From NCBI RefSeq assembly GCF_000733855.1, contig NZ_JPOJ01000001.1, forward strand, positions 992,001-1,056,000: a stretch of 64,000 nucleotides of DNA, given 5' to 3'. This document shows positions 1 through 9,063 of this stretch, piece by piece. Within the stretch, counting starts at the first letter, position 1. Each line of letters opens with the position of its first letter. The position numbers and the translations under genes were made by a program. The notes beneath the pieces were generated by a model that was not told the origin of the DNA, searched no databases, and saw only the letters and a list, made by a program, of their open reading frames with translations. Origin of the DNA: Methylomicrobium agile. GTDB taxonomy: Bacteria; Pseudomonadota; Gammaproteobacteria; Methylococcales; Methylomonadaceae.

Positions 1-175
1 CCGGCGAGGCATTGATCAGCAGCCAGTTACGGTTGTCGGTACCGACTGCAATCGAGGACTGGGTGCGGGCCTTGCCGTTCATTTCGCCGCGCCGGATCCT
101 CCGGCAATTGTTGCAGTTGCAATTCCATTGCGGAAAACCGCCGCCGGCTCCGGCGCCGAGAACTCTGATTTTCAT
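1..175 (-). CDS. pqqB: PqqB, PQQ biosynthesis protein (N-terminal part)
   Basis: Only the first 58 codons lie in the window; the gene runs off the left edge. The translated start carries the PqqB hallmarks: a glycine-rich [14 protein letters not shown] stretch near residues 8-21 with a CNCxxC cysteine cluster, then RTQSSIAV and a LLINASP segment. PqqB is a metallo-beta-lactamase-fold protein of the pyrroloquinoline quinone pathway, which supplies the cofactor of periplasmic methanol dehydrogenases. It lies 116 bp downstream of pqqA on the same strand, with a hairpin between them. The ATG at 173-175 is chosen because the conserved MKIRVLGAG start follows directly. Its ribosome binding site is weak. 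Identification is firm; only the rest of the gene is unseen. Confidence 0.95.
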   Translation of the reverse strand, partial: MKIRVLGAGAGGGFPQWNCNCNNCRRIRRGEMNGKARTQSSIAVGTDNRNWLLINASP

Positions 176-242
176 GAGGTAAGATGATCCTGCTCTTGCG
201 TGAAAATGCTCATACTATAAGGGAATCCCGATCGTCAGGCAA

Positions 243-272
243 AAAAAAGGGGACCTTGCGATCCCCTTTTTT
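243..272 (-). terminator. Hairpin terminator/attenuator between pqqA and pqqB
   Basis: An 11-bp perfect inverted repeat (AAAAAAGGGGA / TCCCCTTTTTT) flanks an 8-nt loop and ends in a U-run when read in the pqq direction. It starts 20 bases after the pqqA stop codon. It fits a partial terminator that would give much more pqqA transcript than pqqB and downstream transcript. The A/T arms also make it look like a terminator from the other strand. Confidence 0.75.
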
Positions 273-291
273 GACCAGTTCTAACAGCCGA

Positions 292-366
292 TTAACGGTT
301 GTAGATATACATGGTGACTTCAAAACCGAAACGCAGATCGGTATAGCTTGGTGTTTCCCATTTCAT
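292..366 (-). CDS. pqqA: PqqA, PQQ precursor peptide (24 aa)
   Basis: A 24-residue peptide beginning MKWETPSYTDLRFGFEVT and ending MYIYNR, with the invariant Glu and Tyr in an EVTMY core. Known family chemistry: these two residues are cross-linked by the radical-SAM enzyme PqqE and excised to become PQQ. A good ribosome binding site (CTGGAGGT) lies a few bases upstream of the ATG. The gene heads the operon with pqqB and is too short for ordinary gene calling. PQQ serves methanol dehydrogenase, the step after methane oxidation by the pmoCAB product encoded 16 kb away. Confidence 0.96.
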   Translation of the reverse strand: MKWETPSYTDLRFGFEVTMYIYNR

Positions 367-722
367 AGCAGTAACCTCCAGAAGTTATTTGTGTTTATGC
401 CAGCTTGATCAAGTAAGCCAAGCCGAAGTATACGACGAATCTCCAGATCAACGCAACCTTATTGCCCGGTCCCGGACGCCGATCGTTTCAAGTCTTTCGC
501 TCGATTTTCCCGGCCATTTTGTCAAGCTCTTGAGAAGACGCGCGAAAAGGCGACTAAGTTCCTTCGGTTTTTTGCCCGCCGCCGAGTTGCGCCTTGGAAA
601 ATGAAGGCGCCAAAACCGCACAGAAAGAGTGGACTTACGGGTGTTTTTTTAATACGGAAAAGGGTATGATCTTTTTTCACCTGATTTTCGAATATAACTA
701 AAAAAATTCATGAGGAGGCGAT
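367..722. other. Intergenic region upstream of pqqA
   Basis: About 350 bases between divergent genes. It should hold the pqqA promoter, but I see no convincing -35/-10 pair for it. Short open frames here show no family resemblance. An AGGAGG ribosome binding site at its right edge belongs to the next gene. Confidence 0.5.
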
Positions 723-929
723 ATGGGTGAAGTTACCGAACTTTTTCTGGTCATGCTGGTACTCGCGGCGGGCGCGTTTGCGCCGCTCGGCTATTTTATC
801 TATAAATTTTCGCAAACCCAGGCGAAACCTTTCGGCGAAACCGAACCGCATGGCGATAGCCCGTCGGTGATCAACGATTTTGCCGAAAAGATCATCGGCC
901 TGATCAAAGGCCTTGTCAGCGGCAAATAA
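723..929 (+). CDS. Small single-pass membrane protein (68 aa), unknown function
   Basis: Preceded by a strong ribosome binding site (GAGGAGGCG) seven bases or less from the ATG, which supports a real gene. Residues about 8-28 form one hydrophobic helix (LFLVMLVLAAGAFAPLGYFIY). A short charged cytoplasmic or periplasmic segment and an amphipathic C-terminal end (FAEKIIGLIKGLVSGK) follow. No known family is recognised. The gene stands alone and is followed by an intrinsic terminator at 991-1018, consistent with a monocistronic unit. Neighbours give no functional hint. Confidence 0.7.
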   Translation: MGEVTELFLVMLVLAAGAFAPLGYFIYKFSQTQAKPFGETEPHGDSPSVINDFAEKIIGLIKGLVSGK

Positions 930-990
930 CAGCCGCCATCGCCCACCGGCATTTTCAACAAGACGCAACAACCTGCTTGCGAACCAGACC

Positions 991-1018
991 CGCCGGGTTT
1001 CGCTACCCGGCGGCGTTT
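991..1018 (+). terminator. Rho-independent terminator
   Basis: Stem CGCCGGGT (991-998) pairs with ACCCGGCG (1005-1012) around a 6-nt loop, followed by GCGTTTTC. It lies 60 bases after the small membrane protein gene, in the gap between convergent genes. Confidence 0.7.
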
Positions 1019-1091
1019 TCCCGCATTCCCCGGCAAATTCCATCGAGCAGGCCGGAGCGAAGCGCCCGGCAGGGCCCCTCGTCATTCCAAC

Positions 1092-2321
1092 TCAGGAAAT
1101 CGCGAAGCTTTCGCAGAACTCGAGCAAGGACTCCAGGCTCATCGGCTTGGCGATAAAATAGCCTTGCGCCAGATCGCACCTCACCGCTTTGAGCGCGCGC
1201 CAGTCCTGCTCGGCCTCGACGCCTTCGGCGGTACATTTGATGCGGAGCTTGTGCGCCAGATCGATGCTCGACTGCACCATGATGCGCAGCGACTCATTAT
1301 CGGAAAAGCCCTTCACGAAGGTTTGGTCGATTTTCAGCTCGCTGAAAGCGATGCGCGAAATCTGCTGCATGCTCGAATAACCGGTGCCGTAATCGTCTAT
1401 CGACAGCCCGAACCCGCGCATGCGCAGCCGCGCCAGATTTTCCAGCGCGTGGGCCACGTCGGTCATGGCCGCGGTTTCGGTCACCTCCAGAATAAAGTAA
1501 CGGGGATCGACAGCCGCATCGTGCATGACCTGCGTAATCCGGTTCGCCAGCGTCGTATCGGTCAGCGAAGTCAGGGAAATATTGACCGCCATGCTCAGCT
1601 TCCGGCCGCTTTCATGCAGCCGCCGGCAGGCGAACGCGGCTTTTTTCAGGATGGTGAAGGTCAAGCCATCGAGCTTGCCGTTACGTTCGAGTACTTCGAT
1701 AAACGCATGGGGCCCGATCACGCCATGCTCCGGATGGATCCATCGGGCCAATGCTTCCACACCTTTGATTTGCCCGTAAACGACGTCCACTTTCGGCTGG
1801 AAAAACGGCTCGAACTGATCTTTCTCCAAACCGGCCAGAATTTCTTCCAGAGAAAAGTTTGCCGGCAAAGAGGCTATCCTCTCCTGCTTCGGCCAGACGG
1901 CTTCATGCCGGGCTATCAGCGTTTGCAGGCGGGACCGGGTTACGGGTTTTTCGATCGCGCCCAGCAATCGGATTCCGTAGGCCCGCGCCATTGCTTCCAC
2001 CGAAGCGATTAAGGCAGCATCCAGAGCACTCATGATGATCAGTGAAATATCGGCGTAATAACTCCCCATGTGCCGGAAATATTCCATCCCATCCATTTCC
2101 GGCATTTCCAGGTCGCTGAGCACAATGTCGACCGCAGGCGCGGATTGCGCCTGCAATATCTCCAGCGCCTGTTTACCGTCTCCCGCCTGCCGCACCGACT
2201 TCGCCCCCATGGACAACAGCATGTCGGCCAGCGTTTCGCGTTGAAAGTCATCATCCTCAACGACGAGAAAATGCAATTCTCCGGCCTCATCGGCTTTCCT
2301 CAAAATATGTTCATTCGGCAT
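1092..2321 (-). CDS. Response regulator with EAL c-di-GMP phosphodiesterase domain
   Basis: A 409-residue protein. Residues 17-135 are a receiver domain: acidic pocket VVEDDD at 20-25, phospho-acceptor Asp70 in VLSDLEMPEMDG, and Lys125 in IEKP. Residues about 165-405 are an EAL domain with its catalytic set intact: the EAL triad at 189-191, VNIS, EVTET, the DDYGTG loop, KIDQTF and AEGVE, ending in AQGYFIAKP. It should therefore hydrolyse c-di-GMP under phosphorylation control. It overlaps the end of the upstream hybrid kinase gene by 11 bases, so the two are co-translated and probably partners. An ATG at 2339 is an alternative start; 2321 is preferred because GGAT lies upstream at a usable distance. 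Confidence 0.93.
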   Translation of the reverse strand: MPNEHILRKADEAGELHFLVVEDDDFQRETLADMLLSMGAKSVRQAGDGKQALEILQAQSAPAVDIVLSDLEMPEMDGMEYFRHMGSYYADISLIIMSALDAALIASVEAMARAYGIRLLGAIEKPVTRSRLQTLIARHEAVWPKQERIASLPANFSLEEILAGLEKDQFEPFFQPKVDVVYGQIKGVEALARWIHPEHGVIGPHAFIEVLERNGKLDGLTFTILKKAAFACRRLHESGRKLSMAVNISLTSLTDTTLANRITQVMHDAAVDPRYFILEVTETAAMTDVAHALENLARLRMRGFGLSIDDYGTGYSSMQQISRIAFSELKIDQTFVKGFSDNESLRIMVQSSIDLAHKLRIKCTAEGVEAEQDWRALKAVRCDLAQGYFIAKPMSLESLLEFCESFAIS

Positions 2322-5229
2322 CGGACAATCCAGAGACATAACTTTCAAACTTGCGCGCCGCATCGGCCAGGATTTGAATGCCGAGACCTGCGGCATCGAA
2401 ATCGTTCCGCTTCGCGGCTTGCTCGATGGCTGCACAGGCATTCGCGAGTTCGCGCGCGCCCACCATTTTACTGGCGCCTTTGATACGGTGCGCCATGAGC
2501 GCCACGCCGGCCATATCCCGTTCCTCGAAGCGCTTCTGCAATTGTTCGCGGTCATGGCGCTGATGAAGCTGGAATTTGCGCAGCAGCGCAATCTGCCCCG
2601 CCTTATCCGGGACGGTATCGGCAAGCGCGGAAAAATCGACAGGCGCATCGTCCTCTCGCGGGGCGTCTTCAAAAGAAGCCGCCGCCTCGTCCATGCCATG
2701 CCATTGAAGCCTCCGCAAGAGCATCTCCCGTAACACACGCAGATTGGTCGGCTTGACCATGACTTCATCCATGCCGGCGGCACGGCAGCGTTCGTTCTCC
2801 TCGCCAAGGGCGTTTGCCGTACAGGCTACGATCGGTATTGGCGGGCGCGCCTCCCGAAACTCGGCCTTACGGACGGCACGGGCAAGTTCATAGCCGTCCA
2901 TGTTCGGCATATGGCAATCGGTGACGATAGCGTCGATCCGCCGGCTCCGCCAAATCGCCAAAGCCGCTTCTCCATCTTGAGCCGCTTCGGCGCGCAATCC
3001 CAAAATTTCGATCTGCCGCACCAGGAGCGCAAGATTGACGGGATGATCATCGACGGCCAGCACGACCGGGGCACTGGCGGCATCCGCAGCCAGTGGTTCG
3101 ACAACAACTCGCCCGGCATCCCGGGCGAGTTGCTGCACCGGCAGATTCTCGGTCAAAGGCAGGATCAGCGTCAGGCTGAAAGTCGAGCCTTGTCCCGGCT
3201 CGCTTTCCAGATCGAGACGGGCGTTCATCATTTCGGCGAGGCGCTTACAGATCGCCAGCCCCAGTCCGGTGCCGCCGTACATCCGGGCCGTATTCTCGGC
3301 AGCCTGCGCATAAAGCTGGAACAGGCAAGCTTTTTGCGCCTGATCGAGGCCGATGCCAGTATCCCTGACCGAAAAGCGTATTTTTTGAGCGCCGTCGAAT
3401 GGTTCGAGCAATTCGGCGCGTATTTGAACCGAGCCCGCCGGAGTGAACTTGATCGCATTACTGACGAGATTGTTCAGGATCTGCGAAAGCCTGAGGGAAT
3501 CGACAAGATGTGCCTGGCCGATCAGCTCATCGACGTCATGCTGCAGGATCAGTTTCTTCGCGCTGGCGACATGCGCATAGGTATTCACCACATCCTGCAC
3601 GAGCTGAGCGATTGAAGTCGCCTGTACCGAGAGTCCGAGCTTGCCGGCTTCGATTTTCGACCAGTCGAGAATGTCGCTCAAAATCCGCAGCAGGCTGTAC
3701 CCGGAATCGCGGGCCGACTGCAAGGTTTTTTTCTGCTCCTTGTCGAGAGGCGTGAGGGCGAGCAGCTCCAGCATGCCCAACAGGCCACTGAGGGGGGTAC
3801 GGATCTCATGGCTCATGGTTGCCAGGAACGAATCTTTCGCGCGATTGGCGAATTCGGCCTTTTCCTTTGCCTGCTGCAGCAACGCTTCGGTTTCTTTGCG
3901 TTGGGTAATGTCGCGCACGATGCCGATGAGCCGGCGCCCGACATCCAGCCACATTTCGCTGACTTTCAGGTCGAGCGGAAAGATGTCGCCATTTTTACGG
4001 CGCCCTTGGATCTCGCGGACTCGCTCGATGATACGCGCATCGCCGGTAGCGAGATAACGCTGCACATAGCTGTCGTATTCGTCATGGTAGGACGGCGACA
4101 TCAACATTTTGATGTTTCGTCCGATGAGTTCGTCACGCGCATATCCGAAGATACGCTCGACGGCGGGATTTGCCGTTTCGAGGATGCCCTTTTCATCGAT
4201 CGTAATGATGCCGTCGGCCATATTGTTGAGAATAGTCTGAATATGGATAGCGCTGTCGCGCAAGGCCTTCTGCGTAGCATATTCTTCAGTGATGTCGCGG
4301 AAAACCAGCACGGCACCGATGACCTCGCCGTCCCGGCTGCGGATCGGCGCACAATTGTCGGCAATCGAACGCTCGGTACCGTCACGGGCAATCAGCACCG
4401 TATGATTCGCCAGCCCCCGAACCGCCCTTCTCGCCAGGACTTCGATGACCGGAATCGCCATCCGCTGGCGCGTTTCCTGATTGACGATATGAAAGATCTC
4501 GGCAACCGGACGGCCTATGGCTTCCCTGCGCTGCCAGCCCGTCAGCCGTTCGGCTCTCGGATTCAGACGCGTCACCCGCCCCGCCGCATCGGTCGTCAAT
4601 ACGGCGTCGCCGATCGAGTTCAAGGTAACCAAGAGGTTTTCCTCGCTGATGCGCAGGCTTTCGTTCGCCCTGGCCGTCTCCTGCGCACGCAGGTAGACTT
4701 CAGCCTCCATCTTTTTCATCCGCTCGCGCAGCTCTTCGGTGAGCTCGCTTTGTTCAATGCCTTGCTGCTTCAGCCGGACAAACTCGGTCACATCTTCGAC
4801 CCGGTGAATGATATAGGCAAGCGTGCCATCGGCATCGAAAACGGGAGAGTTCAGCGGACTCCAGTAACGTTCCTCGAACTCGCCGCCTTCCGCTTCCGGC
4901 TTGCGAATGTCGTATTTTTGAATGGCCATCGCATGGGCTTTTCCGGTATGCCGCACGGATAGCAAGGAAGCCTGAAGATTGCGCACGCCATCGGCGGACG
5001 GATCGTTAGGATTATCGGGAAAAACGTCGAAAATGCCGCAGCCGATAATTTCTTCCCGGCGGGTCATGGTGGCGCGCGCATAGTCATCACTGACCGCAAC
5101 GATATTGAAATCGTAATTCAGCACAAGATACAAGCCCGGCAGGGATTCGAAGAGCACTCGAAAATCCGGTTCCTGCACCGCCTTGGGGCTTCGTCGACTC
5201 GAAGGCTCTACGTCCCCGGCCTTAATCAT
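2311..5229 (-). CDS. Multi-PAS hybrid sensor histidine kinase with REC and HPt domains
   Basis: A 972-residue cytoplasmic-looking kinase with no obvious membrane segment. Order: PAS at about 20-145, a coiled-coil linker (150-190), PAS at 195-315, PAS at 325-445, and HisKA with His474 in TMSHEIRTPL. HATPase_c follows (N-box near Asn591, DTGIGL, GGTGLGLAI), then a receiver with Asp771 in TDCHMPNMDG, and a C-terminal HPt with His914 in AHRIKGASKMVG. This is the BvgS/ArcB type of His-Asp-His relay, whose final phosphate would go to a separate receiver. The overlapping REC-EAL gene is the obvious target. The start at 5229 is preferred because GGAG sits nine bases upstream. A longer frame from 5361 is open but lacks a ribosome binding site. 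Confidence 0.93.
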   Translation of the reverse strand: MIKAGDVEPSSRRSPKAVQEPDFRVLFESLPGLYLVLNYDFNIVAVSDDYARATMTRREEIIGCGIFDVFPDNPNDPSADGVRNLQASLLSVRHTGKAHAMAIQKYDIRKPEAEGGEFEERYWSPLNSPVFDADGTLAYIIHRVEDVTEFVRLKQQGIEQSELTEELRERMKKMEAEVYLRAQETARANESLRISEENLLVTLNSIGDAVLTTDAAGRVTRLNPRAERLTGWQRREAIGRPVAEIFHIVNQETRQRMAIPVIEVLARRAVRGLANHTVLIARDGTERSIADNCAPIRSRDGEVIGAVLVFRDITEEYATQKALRDSAIHIQTILNNMADGIITIDEKGILETANPAVERIFGYARDELIGRNIKMLMSPSYHDEYDSYVQRYLATGDARIIERVREIQGRRKNGDIFPLDLKVSEMWLDVGRRLIGIVRDITQRKETEALLQQAKEKAEFANRAKDSFLATMSHEIRTPLSGLLGMLELLALTPLDKEQKKTLQSARDSGYSLLRILSDILDWSKIEAGKLGLSVQATSIAQLVQDVVNTYAHVASAKKLILQHDVDELIGQAHLVDSLRLSQILNNLVSNAIKFTPAGSVQIRAELLEPFDGAQKIRFSVRDTGIGLDQAQKACLFQLYAQAAENTARMYGGTGLGLAICKRLAEMMNARLDLESEPGQGSTFSLTLILPLTENLPVQQLARDAGRVVVEPLAADAASAPVVLAVDDHPVNLALLVRQIEILGLRAEAAQDGEAALAIWRSRRIDAIVTDCHMPNMDGYELARAVRKAEFREARPPIPIVACTANALGEENERCRAAGMDEVMVKPTNLRVLREMLLRRLQWHGMDEAAASFEDAPREDDAPVDFSALADTVPDKAGQIALLRKFQLHQRHDREQLQKRFEERDMAGVALMAHRIKGASKMVGARELANACAAIEQAAKRNDFDAAGLGIQILADAARKFESYVSGLSDAE

Positions 5230-5896
5230 GAGCACCGGCTCCGCAAACCGAATCCTGACAACGGACTCCCAGTACCTTCTACAATCATATGCGCCCCCGG
5301 TGGGCGAATGCCCGGCATGAATCGGGAAAACCAAACGAAAGCGATGAGGAAACTCTATCATCGAAACAGAGGCGTCAGGCAGACCTGCCGCCGATTTTCA
5401 AAAATAATCATCCAGATGAGATCATACCGGAACCCTGGTATTTACAAGCGTATGAGAGCGGCCGGCAAAAACTTCGCCTTAACGCCTTACATTCATCCGG
5501 AAATATCTTCAATCGCGGAGCAGAGGCTCGGAACTGCCACGAGAATTCCGTCTTGTCTGTCGCCGGAATGCGGGCGACTCCGTTTAAACATTTTTCTTTT
5601 ATCCCGGCCTTTTACCGAGCGTCTTTGCTTTAAAAATCATCACGGACAATGAAGGCGCGTCCAAATTTCCCCGGCGCTGCCCCGCCGCCTCTTTTCGGCG
5701 TAGAGTCAATCAAGTCGCTAGTTCTATTAGTATCTCATGCTCAATACCGTGTCAAGCCGTCTTTTTTGCAGCGCCGAAAAAAGCCGGTAAACGCACGGTT
5801 TCCCTCCCCCTCGTTCGACCAGCGAATTCGAACATCTCCGGTCTTTCCGCGTTAGTCTCGCCCCCACGAAACCTGTCCGCATCGTTCAAAAAAATA
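5230..5896. other. Intergenic region, no gene recognised
   Basis: About 670 bases upstream of the hybrid kinase and downstream of moeB. Open frames of around 100 codons on the plus strand have no family resemblance and no ribosome binding site. I see no RNA gene or clear repeat. Confidence 0.45.
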
Positions 5897-6652
5897 TCAA
5901 CTCGAAGCGACTCTGCCGCATGCGGGACATTTCGGATTTTTCCTGAACCGCATCGTGTCGAACTCCATCGTCAGCCCGTCCAGCAAGAGCAGCCGCCCGG
6001 TCAATGTTTCGCCAATGCCTGTGATCAACTTCATCGCCTCCATCGCCTGGATGGCGCCGATGATTCCCGTCACCGGCGCTATGACGCCGTTCGTCGCGCA
6101 ATTGAGCGGTTCGTCGCCGTCCATCCGATAGAGGCAGTTATAACAGGGGCTGTCTCCTTTGCCCGGCGTAAATACCGCGACCTGCCCCTCAAAACGGATT
6201 GCGGCTCCCGACACCAGCGGCGTTCGGTGTTCGACGCATGCCCGATTGATCGCAAAGCGCGTCGCGAAATTGTCGCTGCAGTCGAGCACCACATCGGCCG
6301 CTTCGACTTCTGCGGCCAGTTCCTCACCGGCGATCCGCCGCTTGACCACCCGGACATCCACATCGGGATTCAGGCGGCTCAAAGTCTGCCGGGTTGAAAT
6401 GACTTTCGCGGTCCCTATATCGTCGGTGTAATGCGCAATTTGCCTTTGCAGATTGGACAAGTCGACATCGTCGTGATCGAAAATCGCCAGATGACCGACA
6501 CCCGCCGCCGCCAGATAAATCGCAGCGGGCGAGCCGAGCCCGCCGGCGCCGACGATCAGCACCTTGGCGGCAAGCAGTTTCTGCTGACCTTCGACATCGA
6601 TCTGAGGCAGCATGATTTGGCGGCTGTAACGCAAAAGTTGGTTGTCATTCAT
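5897..6652 (-). CDS. moeB: MoeB/ThiF-type adenylyltransferase
   Basis: A 251-residue E1-like enzyme that adenylates the C-terminal glycine of a ubiquitin-fold sulfur carrier (MoaD in molybdopterin synthesis, or ThiS in thiamine synthesis). Seen directly: the nucleotide-binding GAGGLGSPAAIYLAAAGVG at about 36-54, the DLSNLQRQ arginine finger region, and the CSDNFATRFAIN loop. Two zinc-binding CxxC pairs (CYNC and CPAC) frame the C-terminal half. The C-terminal rhodanese domain of longer homologues is absent, so it is MoeB- rather than MoeZ-like. ThiF or HesA cannot be excluded. The gene is single and divergent from groES. Confidence 0.9.
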   Translation of the reverse strand: MNDNQLLRYSRQIMLPQIDVEGQQKLLAAKVLIVGAGGLGSPAAIYLAAAGVGHLAIFDHDDVDLSNLQRQIAHYTDDIGTAKVISTRQTLSRLNPDVDVRVVKRRIAGEELAAEVEAADVVLDCSDNFATRFAINRACVEHRTPLVSGAAIRFEGQVAVFTPGKGDSPCYNCLYRMDGDEPLNCATNGVIAPVTGIIGAIQAMEAMKLITGIGETLTGRLLLLDGLTMEFDTMRFRKNPKCPACGRVASS

Positions 6653-6697
6653 GAGTCATTTGAATTGGCTAAAGTGGCGAGGATGATGCCAAAGAAC

Positions 6698-6725
6698 TTG
6701 ACAGACTGCAAAACCCGTTTATTAT
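6698..6725 (+). promoter_or_regulatory. Sigma-70-type promoter of groESL
   Basis: TTGACA at 6698-6703 and TATTAT at 6720-6725, separated by 16 bases. The -10 box directly abuts the CIRCE operator, so a bound repressor would block RNA polymerase. Confidence 0.75.
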
Positions 6726-6751
6726 TAGCACTCATTAAACGCGAGTGCTAA
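6725..6751 (+). promoter_or_regulatory. CIRCE operator (HrcA binding site)
   Basis: TTAGCACTC (6725-6733), nine spacer bases, then GAGTGCTAA (6743-6751): a perfect 9-9-9 match to the consensus operator of the heat-shock repressor HrcA. It lies 35 bases upstream of the groES start. Established knowledge: HrcA represses groESL until heat or misfolded protein titrates GroEL. hrcA itself is not in the window. Confidence 0.95.
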
Positions 6752-6786
6752 TAATTTTTTACCTTTAATTTTTTCAGGAGAGATTG

Positions 6787-7074
6787 ATGAAAATACGTCC
6801 GTTACACGACAGAGTGATAGTCAAACGCGTTGAAGAAGAAACCAAAACCGCAGGCGGTATCGTGCTGCCGGGTTCTGCCGCCGAAAAACCAAGCCAGGGC
6901 GTCATCCTGGCGGTCGGCACCGGCAAAGTGCTCGACAATGGTGAAATGCGTCCGCTGGAAGTCAAGGTCGGCGACAAAGTCTTGTTCGGCAAATATTCCG
7001 GCAATGAAGTCAAGATCGACGGCGAAGAACTTATCGTGATGCGCGAAGACGACATCATGGGTGTGTTGGGCTAA
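6787..7074 (+). CDS. groES: Co-chaperonin GroES
   Basis: A 95-residue GroES of normal length. It begins [18 protein letters not shown] and contains the mobile loop ([18 protein letters not shown], about residues 18-36) that contacts GroEL, plus the typical [24 protein letters not shown] ending split over the C-terminal strand. The ATG at 6787 is used because GGAGAG lies upstream at the right distance; a TTG one codon earlier is in frame but unlikely. It is the first gene of the CIRCE-controlled operon, 51 bases before groEL. Confidence 0.98.
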   Translation: MKIRPLHDRVIVKRVEEETKTAGGIVLPGSAAEKPSQGVILAVGTGKVLDNGEMRPLEVKVGDKVLFGKYSGNEVKIDGEELIVMREDDIMGVLG

Positions 7075-8784
<1,710 letters not shown>

Positions 8785-8823
8785 TTGCCCTGCATGAATA
8801 AAGCCTTTTCGCTTTAAATCCAG

Positions 8824-8861
8824 AGCCCCGGCTGAATGTGAATTCAGCCGGGGCTTTTTTC
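8824..8861 (+). terminator. Rho-independent terminator of groESL
   Basis: A 14-bp perfect stem (AGCCCCGGCTGAAT at 8824-8837 with ATTCAGCCGGGGCT at 8842-8855), a GTGA loop and a run of six T residues. It lies 40 bases after the groEL stop. Confidence 0.95.
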
Positions 8862-8914
8862 TTTATCGTCTCTGCCAAACAAGCGATACAGCGGATTTTG
8901 CCGGCAGAGTTTTT

Positions 8915-8982
8915 CCGCTTGCCGCTTGCCGCTTGCCGCTTGCCGGTTTTCCGGTTTTCCGGTTTTCCGGTTTTCCGGTTTT
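8915..8982. repeat. Two adjoining short tandem arrays between groEL and lapD
   Basis: Four exact copies of CCGCTTG (8915-8942) run directly into five exact copies of CCGGTTTT (8943-8982). The units differ in length (7 and 8 bases) but share a CCG start. The block sits in the 280-base gap upstream of lapD, about 80 bases before its start codon. Confidence 0.95.
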
Positions 8983-9063
8983 GAAATCTATAGTCTAAAC
9001 TTGGTTGAATAAAGATTTCTGTTTCGAGCCTTTTATCTTGTTCATCGTTGGCAGACTCATTTC

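Noticed and set aside
5289-5652. Two overlapping plus-strand frames of 114 codons
   Set aside because: Neither has a ribosome binding site or similarity, and both partly overlap the possible upstream extension of the hybrid kinase.
8915-8982. Possible CRISPR-like array
   Set aside because: Units are 7 and 8 bases with no spacers; this is a simple tandem repeat.
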